Below, one piece after another: positions 1 to 8,312 of a stretch of 64,000 bases of DNA. Both the position numbers and the translations under genes were made by a program. Origin of the DNA: Thiovibrio sp964588325 (GTDB taxonomy: Bacteria > Desulfobacterota > Desulfobulbia > Desulfobulbales > Desulfurivibrionaceae); the NCBI GenBank assembly GCA_964588325.1, contig CAZPOR010000007.1, positions 1-64,000 of the forward strand, read 5' to 3'. The notes beneath the pieces are model-generated. The model searched no databases. It was not told the DNA's origin and saw nothing but the letters and a program-made list of their open reading frames with translations. Numbering within the stretch: the first letter of the stretch is position 1; the number at the start of each line of letters is the position of its first letter.

Positions 1-19
1 CCAGCATGGTATTTCTTTG

Positions 20-51
20 GTTCGTTTCTTTGGGCAAGCAAAGAAATGAAC
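20..51. repeat. Hairpin repeat after sulfite reductase gene
   Basis: Two 13-base arms (20-32 and 39-51) pair with one wobble around a 6-base loop. The hairpin lies just past the 3' end of the minus-strand sulfite reductase gene and could terminate it, although no clear T-run follows. The same kind of TTTCTTTG...CAAAGAAA element is common in proteobacterial intergenic DNA, so a dispersed repeat is equally likely. Confidence 0.5.
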
Positions 52-77
52 AGAAAAAACTTCCAATAGCTACAACT

Positions 78-755
78 CTACACCGTCTCTTTGCACCCTT
101 CGGGCATAAATTTCGTTTGAGCAGGCAAGCTGCTCAACTCAGCTTTATACGGAAACTCCGGATGATCGATGAGTTTCACCATCCGCTGCTTGGTCTCGGT
201 ATGGGCGTCGTGGAACTCCACCAACTCGGCCACCGCGGCCACCACCCCCTGCTCGTCGAGATCCCGCAAAACCCTGCGCCCGACCTTGGGGCTGGGGCCA
301 CCCTTGCCGCCCACATAGAGATCAAACCCCTTGCGCGTTGCCATGATGCCGATGTCCGTGGTCAGTACCCCCGGACACCCCAAGGTGCACCCGGAGATGG
401 CGATCTTGAACTTCTGCTTGGTTTTCTCCCGATCCTTGAATCTCGCAAGGATCAGGGCGGAGATGCGCTCCGGGTCGCCGATGCCCATGGTGCAATCGCG
501 AACCCCGATGCAGACCCGGGGAACCGGGAACCTGCCCGGCCCCTTGAACTGAGCGCCCAACGCGGCCAGCTCCGTGCGGATCACCGGAAGATCCTCTTCC
601 CGGATGCCCATGAGCCGCAGATTTTGCAGGGTGCTCAGATAGATTTCCAACTGGTATTTTTCGGCCAGCTCATGGGCCTTGGCCATGAGCGGCAGGGGCA
701 AGCGGCCCGCAGGCAGCAAGATGGTCAACCGTGTTGCCGCAGTGATCTGTGTCAT
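78..755 (-). CDS. Small assimilatory-type sulfite/nitrite reductase-like protein
   Basis: A 225-residue protein of the nitrite/sulfite reductase family (sirohaem plus [4Fe-4S]). It has a ferredoxin-like half-domain at residues 5-70. The cluster cysteines are C82 and C88 (C-x5-C) and C123 and C127 (C-x3-C), the classic sirohaem-[4Fe-4S] pattern. It is far shorter than dissimilatory DsrA/DsrB or CysI and matches the size of the low-molecular-weight assimilatory-type sulfite reductases of Desulfovibrio-type sulfate reducers (about 220 residues). Six-electron reduction of sulfite to sulfide in the cytoplasm is therefore the likely activity; the electron donor is not visible here. The ATG at 755 has a GAGGTGAG ribosome binding site. 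It stands alone, divergent from the next gene. The physiological substrate could also be nitrite. Confidence 0.85.
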   Translation of the reverse strand: MTQITAATRLTILLPAGRLPLPLMAKAHELAEKYQLEIYLSTLQNLRLMGIREEDLPVIRTELAALGAQFKGPGRFPVPRVCIGVRDCTMGIGDPERISALILARFKDREKTKQKFKIAISGCTLGCPGVLTTDIGIMATRKGFDLYVGGKGGPSPKVGRRVLRDLDEQGVVAAVAELVEFHDAHTETKQRMVKLIDHPEFPYKAELSSLPAQTKFMPEGCKETV

Positions 756-950
756 CTCTCACCTCAATGTTACGGTAGGAATCAGCGCGCAGCGCTGAAA
801 TGGAACAATCATATCCCCGCTGATTCATAAAACATTTTTTCCCGAATGCAAGAATTCTCTTATCTTTCCCCTTTCCCTTTATGGAATTTTCCGTTATTTA
901 ACTACAATTCATTCAATACTATATCGGGACAGGCGCGGGAGAATAAAGAA

Positions 951-1370
951 ATGGGCAGCCACAGCAGACCTCACAACGACACGGCAGGTGGAGCGATCGA
1001 CCGCAAGCGCGAACGCGAGCGGCGCTACATGATGCAGATGCTCTACAAGAACGCCGATGAACTGGCAACCAAAATGGTGCAGCGGCTGCTGGACAAAAAG
1101 ATCCTCGAGATCACCGACGAGACTGCAATCCGAAAACTCTTCAACGAGCTGTTTGAAAAGCTCTCCAACATGGAAGAGTTCGACATGCTGTACAAGATCG
1201 CCCCGTTGCGGCAGTTGGTGGTGGACCCCAACTTCCTCAGCCTCTATGTGACCCAATACATCTGCGAGGATCTGGTGGAAAACGACAAAGTGCAGGACGT
1301 CTATGGCGACGATCTTGAGATCTACCAGGTCGTCGAATCCGTGCTCAAGGTTCTCCGCCCCAAGGATTGA
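951..1370 (+). CDS. Hypothetical cytosolic helical protein
   Basis: 139 residues, function not recognised. The ATG at 951 is chosen because GGGAG lies 8-10 bases upstream; an in-frame ATG at 846 would add a low-quality N-terminus without a ribosome binding site. The N-terminal 25 residues are basic and polar (many R and K). The rest looks almost entirely alpha-helical with many acidic residues and no cysteine cluster, signal peptide or membrane segment. The gene is monocistronic and convergent with speA. The composition suggests a small soluble protein possibly conserved among related sulfate reducers, but no family could be assigned by eye. Confidence 0.65.
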   Translation: MGSHSRPHNDTAGGAIDRKRERERRYMMQMLYKNADELATKMVQRLLDKKILEITDETAIRKLFNELFEKLSNMEEFDMLYKIAPLRQLVVDPNFLSLYVTQYICEDLVENDKVQDVYGDDLEIYQVVESVLKVLRPKD

Positions 1371-1373
1371 AAA

Positions 1374-1465
1374 GACAGGTAAAAGGATAAAGGCGAAAGG
1401 TTAAAGGTAAAAAAATACCCCTCATCCCCAATGCCTGTCCTTTGACCTTTCTCCTTTAGCCTTTC
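1374..1465. repeat. Purine/pyrimidine inverted repeat between convergent genes
   Basis: The left arm (1374-1412) is built from AAAGG-type words. The right arm (1433-1465) is their imperfect reverse complement and runs into the last codons of speA. A similar AAGGATAAAGG/CCTTTATCC-type element lies at 43391-43482 between pycA and pycB, so this is probably a dispersed hairpin repeat that may also serve as a terminator. Confidence 0.5.
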
Positions 1466-3399
1466 TTCCTGACCTTCTTCAGGTCCAGGTAGGTATATCC
1501 CTTCAGTCCTTTCTCATACTCGCCCAGAAGCCGCATGGCCTCATTGGGCCGCAGCCTGTCTTCCTTGATGGCGCTGTCCACCTGACTCTTCATCTTCCGC
1601 TTCAGATCGGTGCCGGTGTACTGGACCAGGGCCAGCACCTTTTCCATGGTGGTGCCCTCGATGGTCTCCTCGATGTAATACCCGGAATCCTCATCCTCAT
1701 CCAGAAAGACATGGGCCTCGTTCACCCGGCCGAAGAGGTTGTGCAGGTCTCCCATGATGTCCTGGTAGGCGCCGGTGAGAAAAACGCCGAGATAATAGGG
1801 CTTGCCGTTGAGGTCGTGGAGCGGCAGGGTGTCCACCCCTTCCTCGTAGAGATTGATGAATTTGGAGACCTTGCCGTCGGAATCGCAGGTGATGTCGGCC
1901 AGGGTCCCGCGCCGCTGGGGCTCCTCGTTCAGCCGGTGCAGGGGCATGATCGGGAAGAGCTGCCCGTAGCCCCAATGGTCGAGTAAAGACTGAAACACGC
2001 TGAAATTGCAGAGATACTGGTCGGAAAACTTGCTCTCCAGCTCGACGATATCGTCGGGCTTGTACTCGGCATCCTTGAAATGCTCCAGAACCCTGGCGCC
2101 GGTGAGCCAAAAAAGTTTCTCCACCTCCGCCTTGACCTCAAGGCCGACAAGCCCCAGCTCGAAATGGACCTGGGTCTCCTCCTTGTTGTGCAGGGCGTCG
2201 TGGTACGCCTCCAGCGGATTGCTGGGGTTGACGTGGGTGTAGTTGTACCAGGCATCGTCCACCAGTTTGTGATTTATCCCCGGCTTGACCGGATCCTTGG
2301 CATGCTCCATCTTCTTGATGTCGCCGAAGGTTTCCACCACCAGCACGGAATGGTGCGCCACCACGGCCCTCCCCGACTCGCTGATGATCACCGGGTGGGC
2401 AACCCCCTGGGAATCGCAGACATCCATAATGTTGTAGACGATGTCCCGGGCGTATTCGTTCAGGGAATAATTGATGGAGGAATGGAAGGTGGTGCGGCTG
2501 CCGTCGTAGTCCACCCCTAGGCCGCCGCCCACGTCGAGATACTCCAGGGCATGGCCGATCTGCCGGAGCTTGGCATAGAACATGGCCCCTTCCCGCACCG
2601 CCTTCTTGATCGTCAGGATGTCCGGAATCTGGGAGCCGCTGTGAAAATGCACGAGCTTGAGGCAGTCGGCCAGGTCGGCTTCCTTGAGCAGCTCGGAAAC
2701 CTGGAGGATCTCCGGGGTGGAGAGGCCGAACTTGGCGTCCTCGCCGGTGGATTTCTCCCACTTGCCCTTGCCGCCACTCATCAACCGGACCCTGAGGCCG
2801 ATCATCGGCTCTACCTTCAACTCCTTGGCATAGCGGATGATGTTGGTGACTTCCTCGACTTTCTCCACCACCAGGATGATCTTTTTGCCCAGCTTGCGGC
2901 CCAGGAGCGCGGTCTTGATATAAACGGCGTCCTTGTATCCGTTGCAGATGATCAGACTTTCCCGGTCTTCGTGGAAGGCCAGGGCCGCGTAAAGCTCCGG
3001 CTTGGAACCGACCTCAAGGCCGTGGTGGAAAGGTTTGCCCGCGTCGATGATCTCTTCGACCACCTCGCGCAACTGGTTGACCTTGATGGGATACACGCCC
3101 CGGTAGATGGATTTGTATTCCAGCTCGACAATGGCGTCGTTGAAAGCCTTGTTGATCCGCTCCACCCGGTTGCGCAGCAGATCATGAAACCGGATAAGCA
3201 TGGGAAAATGCAAGCCCTGCTCCACCGCCTCCCTGATCACGTCCACGATGGCCACGGAGCCGCCCTGCTCCTTGAGCGGCGCAACGGTCACCTGCCCGCG
3301 GCCGTTGATATCGAAATAGCGCAATCCCCAACGGGCAATGCCATACAGCTCCCGGGCCTTGTCGATACTCCAGGCCTTTGTTTCCGCTGTTTGCTGCAT
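1456..3399 (-). CDS. speA: Biosynthetic arginine decarboxylase
   Basis: 647 residues, the usual length of SpeA. PLP-dependent decarboxylation of arginine to agmatine is the first step of the agmatine route to putrescine and spermidine. The fold-type III barrel is recognisable from YPIKVN with the PLP lysine at K106, the VHFHSGSQ segment near residue 257, the ISESGR segment near 350, and a C-terminal region rich in Asp and Glu with the QDIMGDLHNLFG block that is characteristic of SpeA. The start at 3399 has AGGAGG seven bases upstream. No other polyamine gene is adjacent. The upstream region carries a hairpin repeat (3423-3491) within the divergent spacer. Confidence 0.95.
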   Translation of the reverse strand: MQQTAETKAWSIDKARELYGIARWGLRYFDINGRGQVTVAPLKEQGGSVAIVDVIREAVEQGLHFPMLIRFHDLLRNRVERINKAFNDAIVELEYKSIYRGVYPIKVNQLREVVEEIIDAGKPFHHGLEVGSKPELYAALAFHEDRESLIICNGYKDAVYIKTALLGRKLGKKIILVVEKVEEVTNIIRYAKELKVEPMIGLRVRLMSGGKGKWEKSTGEDAKFGLSTPEILQVSELLKEADLADCLKLVHFHSGSQIPDILTIKKAVREGAMFYAKLRQIGHALEYLDVGGGLGVDYDGSRTTFHSSINYSLNEYARDIVYNIMDVCDSQGVAHPVIISESGRAVVAHHSVLVVETFGDIKKMEHAKDPVKPGINHKLVDDAWYNYTHVNPSNPLEAYHDALHNKEETQVHFELGLVGLEVKAEVEKLFWLTGARVLEHFKDAEYKPDDIVELESKFSDQYLCNFSVFQSLLDHWGYGQLFPIMPLHRLNEEPQRRGTLADITCDSDGKVSKFINLYEEGVDTLPLHDLNGKPYYLGVFLTGAYQDIMGDLHNLFGRVNEAHVFLDEDEDSGYYIEETIEGTTMEKVLALVQYTGTDLKRKMKSQVDSAIKEDRLRPNEAMRLLGEYEKGLKGYTYLDLKKVRKKG

Positions 3400-3422
3400 C
3401 TGATATCCTCCTGGGGGAATTT

Positions 3423-3491
3423 AGGAGCCGTCACGAAAAAATCTATATCTGCCGTACCCTTTTCGTCGCCGTTAACACTGCTACGGCTCCT
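3423..3491. repeat. Hairpin repeat in spacer upstream of speA
   Basis: Perfect 9-base outer arms AGGAGCCGT (3423-3431) and ACGGCTCCT (3483-3491) enclose an inner ACGAAAA/TTTTCGT pairing. The interior CGTCGCCGTTAACACTGCT resembles a segment of the repeat at 31672-31764 (CGTCGCCGCTTACACTGCT), suggesting a shared dispersed repeat module. It sits in the 295-base divergent spacer 3400-3694, where no gene was found. Confidence 0.6.
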
Positions 3492-3694
3492 TATGCCGAA
3501 ATCAAGAGGGACAAAATACACAATTATCGCAGAAACTCAACAGGTTTTTGCCTGATTATCCCCCGGTATGGACCCGGATGTCCATCGGAAAAGAGCGCGG
3601 AGGCAAGAACTCTGGTTGTTCATCGCTGAAAACTGTTCTAGGATAGGAAAAACAGCCAGCCAACCCAGAATAATTCCAGCCCGGCACACCATAA

Positions 3695-4987
3695 ATGCCA
3701 AACACACACCCCGACAGAACCCCCAGCCTGGTCTTTGCCAACGGCGCAGGCGAGATCACGGATTATCCCGAGCTCGACATGGCAGGCCGCAGCGGCAGCC
3801 ATTTTTCCCGGCCCGGGCTCGAAGACCTCATTCCCCTGCCGGAAGGCAGCGACATCTTCGTCCTGCCGGGACGCCTGCCGGTGGGCATCGACCCGGAAAC
3901 CGGCGAGCCGCTTCTGGTTGCGGAAAACCCGCTGGACCCGGATGGCGGCATCCAGGCGGTGGCGGCCTTCATGTCCCCGGCCCACACCGCCATCCACTGG
4001 GCCGGATTTGAAAAACCACGGGAAGACCTGCCCCACCTGCCGCTGTTCGCTTACACCGCCGTGGGCTGGCTCGACGGGCGATTCTGGGTCAGCGCATTCA
4101 GAAGCGACCCGGACAAGCGCCAGGAGATGAACCGCTTCCAGCCGGAAAAACTTGTGCGCCGCACCGAGCAATGGCTGCGAAAGAACGAGCAGAACCGGCT
4201 TATTCAGCACTTGGGCACATGCTGCCTCACCTACCGCTGCCCGGCGGCGATCAACTACTTCCTCCGCCAGTTCGAGGCGCCCCTGCCCTGCTCGCCGGTA
4301 TGCAACGCGCAATGCCTGGGCTGCATCTCGCTCCAGCCCTCGGGCTGCTGCCCCTCCACCCAGGACCGGATCACCTTTGTCCCCACGCCCAAGGAGATCG
4401 CCGAGATCGCCGTGCCCCATCTCAAGGCAGTCCAGGGCGGAGTGGCGAGCTTCGGCCAGGGCTGCGAGGGCGAACCCCTGCTCCAGGCCGATACCATCGA
4501 AGCCGCCATCCTCCTGATCCGCAAGGAAACCGGTCAGGGCACCATCAACCTCAACAGCAACGCCGGACTGCCCCTGGCCGTGGACCGTCTGGCCCATGCC
4601 GGGCTGGACAGCCTGCGGGTCAGCATGAACAGCGCGCAACCCCATTACCACCAGCGCTATTACCGGCCCAAGGGGTTCAGCTTCGATTCGGTCAGGCAGT
4701 CGATCCGGGTCATGAAGCAGCATGGCCGCTTTGTCTCGCTCAACTATTTCATCCTGCCCGGCTTCACCGACGATCCGGCGGAGTTTGCCGCCCTCTGCGA
4801 ACTGATCAACGAATACCAGCCGGATTTCCTCCAGCTCCGCAACCTCAACATGGACCCGGACTGGTATTTTGACGCCCTGGAATTCAAGGAGTCTGCCCCC
4901 CCCATGGGCATCCGCACCTGGCTGCGGGAGCTGAAACTTCGCTTCCCCCATCTGCGTTACGGTTACTTCAACCCGCCCCTGCGTTGA
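3695..4987 (+). CDS. Radical SAM protein, cysteine-rich
   Basis: 430 residues. The radical SAM cluster motif C-x3-C-x2-C is at C203, C207 and C210 (CNAQCLGC). It is preceded by another cysteine at 199 and by the cluster TCCLTYRC around 176-182, and followed by SGCCPS. The glycine-rich SAM region (FGQGCEGEP) and the LRVSMNSAQ strand of the barrel follow, so a 4Fe-4S-dependent SAM cleavage enzyme is clear. The roughly 190-residue N-terminal region before the cluster is unusual and not recognised. The C-terminus lacks an obvious SPASM domain. The gene stands alone between speA and the CarS-like fusion, so the substrate cannot be inferred. The start at 3695 is the first ATG with a plausible N-terminus. 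Confidence 0.85.
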   Translation: MPNTHPDRTPSLVFANGAGEITDYPELDMAGRSGSHFSRPGLEDLIPLPEGSDIFVLPGRLPVGIDPETGEPLLVAENPLDPDGGIQAVAAFMSPAHTAIHWAGFEKPREDLPHLPLFAYTAVGWLDGRFWVSAFRSDPDKRQEMNRFQPEKLVRRTEQWLRKNEQNRLIQHLGTCCLTYRCPAAINYFLRQFEAPLPCSPVCNAQCLGCISLQPSGCCPSTQDRITFVPTPKEIAEIAVPHLKAVQGGVASFGQGCEGEPLLQADTIEAAILLIRKETGQGTINLNSNAGLPLAVDRLAHAGLDSLRVSMNSAQPHYHQRYYRPKGFSFDSVRQSIRVMKQHGRFVSLNYFILPGFTDDPAEFAALCELINEYQPDFLQLRNLNMDPDWYFDALEFKESAPPMGIRTWLRELKLRFPHLRYGYFNPPLR

Positions 4988-5028
4988 ACCTGATCTCACA
5001 GGACACAGAAATGGGCACGCAAAAACTG

Positions 5029-5100
5029 CCCTTCGACAAGCTCAGGGCGAACGGCTGTTATCTTAACTATATTCCGTTCGTGCTGAGCCTGTCGAAGCAC
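5029..5100. repeat. Dispersed TTCGACAGGCTCAG hairpin repeat, copy 1
   Basis: Left arm CTTCGACAAGCTCAGGGCG (from 5031) and right arm CGTGCTGAGCCTGTCGAAG (to 5098) form an imperfect long hairpin. Four further copies are at 11312, 31672, 32807 and 33771. It lies between the radical SAM gene and the CarS fusion gene. Confidence 0.8.
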
Positions 5101-5141
5101 CTGCTTGAAACAAATTCTGAAATTACACGAGCGCATCACCA

Positions 5142-6560
5142 ATGACCGCCGCCATCCAAATCCTTTTCTTCCTCTTCTGGGGCAACCTGCTGCCGCCCCT
5201 GGCCAGCCTGGCCCTGGGCGACCGCCTGGCCAGGCCCGTGGACCACGGGGCCTCCTGGTTCGACGGCCGACCTCTTTTCGGCCCCCATAAAACCATCCGG
5301 GGCATCCTGACCAGCCTGCTCGGCTCCACCCTGGTCTTTCCGCTGCTGGGGGTTTCCTGGCAGACGGCCTTGGGCGCCGGAGCCCTGCTCATGTTAGGCG
5401 ATCTGCTCTCCAGCTTCATCAAGCGGAGGCTGCGCCTGGCCAGCGGCGAATCGGTCTTCGGGCTGGACCAGATTTTCGAAGCGCTGCTGCCCGCCCTCTA
5501 TCTGGGAAGCCGGATGCAGGCCCCTCTCTGGTCACCACTCCTGGCCCTGGTCATCTTCGTGCCGGTGGCCCACGCCGGAGCCCGGTTCTGGAAGTATGTC
5601 CTGTTCAAGCCCCCGATGGAAAACTATCCGCGCTTTGTCCGCTCCACGGTGCGGCTGCGCGAATGGCGCTCATGCCACCAGCCCCTGGCGCGCTGGCATG
5701 TCTTGTTCAATCTTTCTTCCCTGATCTACAACCGGGTCGTCGTGTCCACTGTTTTCCGCCTTCTGGGGTTCTACAGGCAGGGGGTTGCCAATGCCCTGCA
5801 TCTGGAGCTGAGCGAACACGACATTCCCTGCCCCAGCCTGCCCCACCCTTTTGACGGCTTTACCATCCTGCTGCTCACCGACCTGCACCTCGACGGTTTG
5901 CCGGGATTGGTTGATCAGGCCCTCGCCACGATCGGAGAGAGGAGCTTCGACCTCTGCCTGATCGGCGGCGACATCCGGATGGAAACTTACGGCCCCATCG
6001 CCCCAAGCCTCAGGGAGCTGCGCCGCCTGCTGCCCCATGTCACAGCGAAGCACGGGATCTTCGGGGTGCTGGGCAACCACGACTGCATCGAGATGGTTCC
6101 GGATTTCGAAGAGGCAGGGATGCTGATGCTGGTCAACGACGCGGCCCTGATCGAAAAAAACGGCGCGCATCTTTGGCTGGTCGGCATCGACGACCCCAAC
6201 TACTACAAGACTCACGATCCGGCAAAAGCGTTCAGCGCCGTGCCGCCCAACGCTTTCAGCATCCTGCTCGCTCACTCACCCGAAGCCTATCGGGAAGCGG
6301 CCCGGCATCAGGCAGCCCTGTATCTCTGCGGCCATACCCACGGCGGCCAAATCTGCCTGTGCCCGGGCACGCCCATCTACACCAACAGCAGCGCCCCGCG
6401 CTTCACTGCCAGAGGACGCTGGCAATACCAGGGAATGCAGGGTTTCACCAGCCGGGGAGTCGGCGCCTCCGGCGCGCCGCTGCGTTTCAACTGCCCCGGC
6501 GAAATCGCCGTCCTGACCCTGCGCACCGCGGCAATGCACCCGGCCACAGACACCTTCTAG
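5142..6560 (+). CDS. CDP-archaeol synthase-like membrane domain fused to metallophosphoesterase
   Basis: 472 residues in two parts. Residues 1-155 are hydrophobic with about four membrane segments and match the CarS (CDP-archaeol synthase, DUF46) family: HGASWFDGRPLFGPHKT (35-51) and GDLLSSFIKRR (86-96). CarS transfers CMP from CTP to an unsaturated archaetidic acid; bacterial homologues exist but their lipid substrate is not settled. After a linker, residues 238-460 form a calcineurin-type metallophosphoesterase with D247-x-H249, GGD (275-277), GNHD (311-314), AHSP (377-380) and GHTHGG (397-402), all the metal ligands expected of YkuE/LpxG-like enzymes. A 2Fe-2S ferredoxin gene follows 22 bases on. 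The fusion suggests membrane-bound lipid nucleotide chemistry, for example cleavage of a CDP- or UDP-lipid. The reaction is inference. The ribosome binding site is weak. Confidence 0.85.
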   Translation: MTAAIQILFFLFWGNLLPPLASLALGDRLARPVDHGASWFDGRPLFGPHKTIRGILTSLLGSTLVFPLLGVSWQTALGAGALLMLGDLLSSFIKRRLRLASGESVFGLDQIFEALLPALYLGSRMQAPLWSPLLALVIFVPVAHAGARFWKYVLFKPPMENYPRFVRSTVRLREWRSCHQPLARWHVLFNLSSLIYNRVVVSTVFRLLGFYRQGVANALHLELSEHDIPCPSLPHPFDGFTILLLTDLHLDGLPGLVDQALATIGERSFDLCLIGGDIRMETYGPIAPSLRELRRLLPHVTAKHGIFGVLGNHDCIEMVPDFEEAGMLMLVNDAALIEKNGAHLWLVGIDDPNYYKTHDPAKAFSAVPPNAFSILLAHSPEAYREAARHQAALYLCGHTHGGQICLCPGTPIYTNSSAPRFTARGRWQYQGMQGFTSRGVGASGAPLRFNCPGEIAVLTLRTAAMHPATDTF

Positions 6561-6582
6561 AATTTTTTCGCGGAGATCAGCC

Positions 6583-6915
6583 ATGCCGAAACAGCCCACG
6601 GTGTGCATCGCCAACCGTTCGCTCACCATAACGGTCAACCCCGCCTTCAGTCTGCTCAACAACTACCTGATGCAGAACATCCCCATCCAAACCCTCTGCG
6701 GCGGCAAGGCTGCTTGCGGCCGCTGCCGGTTCCGGGTGCTTGCGGGCGCGCCCAACCTCAATCCGGTGCGGCCGGCCGAAAAAGCCCGCCTCGGGGAGGC
6801 GCTGATCGCCGCGGGCTGGCGGCTTTCCTGCCAAAGCCATGCCCTGCGGGATATAACCATCGAGCTGCCGGGCATGGAAGAGGAGCTTGACGACCACCCC
6901 CAAACCACAGATTGA
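6583..6915 (+). CDS. 2Fe-2S ferredoxin (plant/adrenodoxin-type)
   Basis: 110 residues with the [2Fe-2S] ligands C39, C45, C48 (C-x5-C-x2-C) and C83, preceded by the beta-grasp strands typical of this ferredoxin fold. It resembles the N-terminal ferredoxin domain of corrinoid-protein reductive activators, but the activator's ATPase part is absent here; the next gene is an actin-like ATPase instead. The start ATG at 6583 lies 22 bases after the CarS-phosphoesterase stop, with GGAG-type bases upstream, so the two are probably co-transcribed. Likely a small soluble electron carrier; its partner is unknown. Confidence 0.9.
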   Translation: MPKQPTVCIANRSLTITVNPAFSLLNNYLMQNIPIQTLCGGKAACGRCRFRVLAGAPNLNPVRPAEKARLGEALIAAGWRLSCQSHALRDITIELPGMEEELDDHPQTTD

Positions 6916-7009
6916 TTCCACTGCAAAAACAACAACTTGCCATTTCACAAAAGAATCTGTATGCTGACGGCAAAGTTTGTGTACCGCAACCATTCCAGGA
7001 CATGACGCC

Positions 7010-8044
7010 ATGCTCGCATGCTTTCGACAAATACTTACCCAACCCAGCATCGCCATTGATCTCGGCACGGCCAACACCAGAGTGTACGCCAGCCAGGGAG
7101 AAGACTTCCGCGAAGAGCCATCCCTGGTTCAGCACATCCGCCAGGATCAGGAAGTTCAAGCTCCGGACGACTACTTCTCCTACCTCAATACCCAGTTCAC
7201 CTCCTCCCCGTTGCGCGGCGGGGTGATTGTTGATATCCACAATGCCGTTTCCCTGCTGAAGCCCCTGCTGAAACGGACGCGCACCGGCTTGCGGCACCCG
7301 GTTTCGCTCACCTGCGCCCCCACCGACACCACGGAGCTTGAACGGAAACTGCTCTCCAAGGCGGTCCGAGAAGCAGGCGCCGCCCAGGTGGCCATTATTC
7401 CGGAGGTCTGGGCCGCGGCCATCGGCGCGGGGATCGACGTGACCCTCCCCTCCGCCCAGATACTCATCGACATCGGCGAAGGCGTGACCGACATGGCCGT
7501 GATCCGCGACGGGCAATTGGCCTTTGCCACCGCGACGCGCACGGCCTGCAGCGACCTGCAGAAAGCGATACGCTCCGCGATCATCTCCCGGCACAAGGTC
7601 TGCCCCGCCCACGCGGAGACGGAACGCTTGACCCACGAAATTGCTGCCTTGCAGCAGGGCAATGATGCGAACGACCGGGATATCCCGGTGCTGGGGATGG
7701 ATATTATTCGCCGCCGGGAGGTGAGCATCGCGGTGCATAACCGGGAGATCCTCGACGCCATGGCTCCGGTGCTGGCAAAAATCCTCAAGATGATCGACGC
7801 CGGGCTCAAAAAACTTCCGGAAAACATCTCCTGCGAGGTCGTGGAGTCGGGCATCTGTCTCACCGGGGGCGGCAGTTGCATCTTGGGAATGGACAGCCTG
7901 ATCGAGGCGCACACCGGCCTTGAGGTACGGATTGCGCCGGACCCGATGCACTCGGTGATCAACGGGGCGATCCAGACCCTGGAGTACTGGAAGGAAAAAG
8001 AAAACTGGTGGGAGAATATCGCCTGGCCGTGCATCCCGGCCTGA
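7010..8044 (+). CDS. Divergent MreB/actin-like ATPase
   Basis: 344 residues, the usual MreB length. The phosphate-1 motif DLGTANTRVY is at 17-26, the switch segment resembling VPxGxTxxERR is CAPTDTTELER (102-112), and PEVWAAAIGAG (131-141) matches the MreB block EPxAAAIGAG. Phosphate-2 is altered to IDIGEGVTDMAVI (153-165; MreB usually has GGGTT), and the adenosine motif is LTGGGSCILGMD. ATG 7010 is preferred over a TTG at 6977, since AGGA lies 9 bases upstream and the MreB N-terminus aligns from there. No mreC or mreD follows, so it is probably a paralogue of the housekeeping MreB forming a separate filament. It is 94 bases downstream of the ferredoxin gene and may share a transcript. Confidence 0.85.
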   Translation: MLACFRQILTQPSIAIDLGTANTRVYASQGEDFREEPSLVQHIRQDQEVQAPDDYFSYLNTQFTSSPLRGGVIVDIHNAVSLLKPLLKRTRTGLRHPVSLTCAPTDTTELERKLLSKAVREAGAAQVAIIPEVWAAAIGAGIDVTLPSAQILIDIGEGVTDMAVIRDGQLAFATATRTACSDLQKAIRSAIISRHKVCPAHAETERLTHEIAALQQGNDANDRDIPVLGMDIIRRREVSIAVHNREILDAMAPVLAKILKMIDAGLKKLPENISCEVVESGICLTGGGSCILGMDSLIEAHTGLEVRIAPDPMHSVINGAIQTLEYWKEKENWWENIAWPCIPA

Positions 8045-8099
8045 TGCGCGAAACAAATGAGTGCGCGAAGATGGCGCCAGCCGGCGCAACTACCAGGCG

Positions 8100-8282
8100 C
8101 TAGCGGATCTCAATGGCGCTGACCGGGCAGGAGGACGCAGCCTCTTCGCAATCGCAGGTATGGCATTGGTCCGGCCCGATCACCCACGATTTGTCGTCCC
8201 GCAATTCAAAAACCGCCGGGCATAATTCCACGCACACTCCGCACCCGATGCACAGATCCTGATCCACTGTTGGCGTTGCCAT
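8100..8282 (-). CDS. Small [4Fe-4S] ferredoxin
   Basis: 60 residues. The first cluster motif is CIGCGVCVELCP (residues 11-22), with the fourth ligand in the C-terminal SSCP. A further CHTC-D-C group lies in the second half where a second cluster would sit in a 2x[4Fe-4S] ferredoxin; its spacing is irregular, so one certain cluster is assigned. It is a soluble low-potential electron carrier like Desulfovibrio ferredoxin I. The start at 8282 has a GGAGA ribosome binding site. It is 30 bases downstream of the cupin gene on the same strand, so co-transcription is likely. Confidence 0.9.
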   Translation of the reverse strand: MATPTVDQDLCIGCGVCVELCPAVFELRDDKSWVIGPDQCHTCDCEEAASSCPVSAIEIR

Positions 8283-8312
8283 GGTTCTCTCCTTGGTATG
8301 GTACGAGCCGAA

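Noticed and set aside
3638..4999. A 453-codon open frame opposite the radical SAM gene
   Set aside because: The plus strand carries the CxxxCxxC motif; the minus frame has no ribosome binding site or domain.
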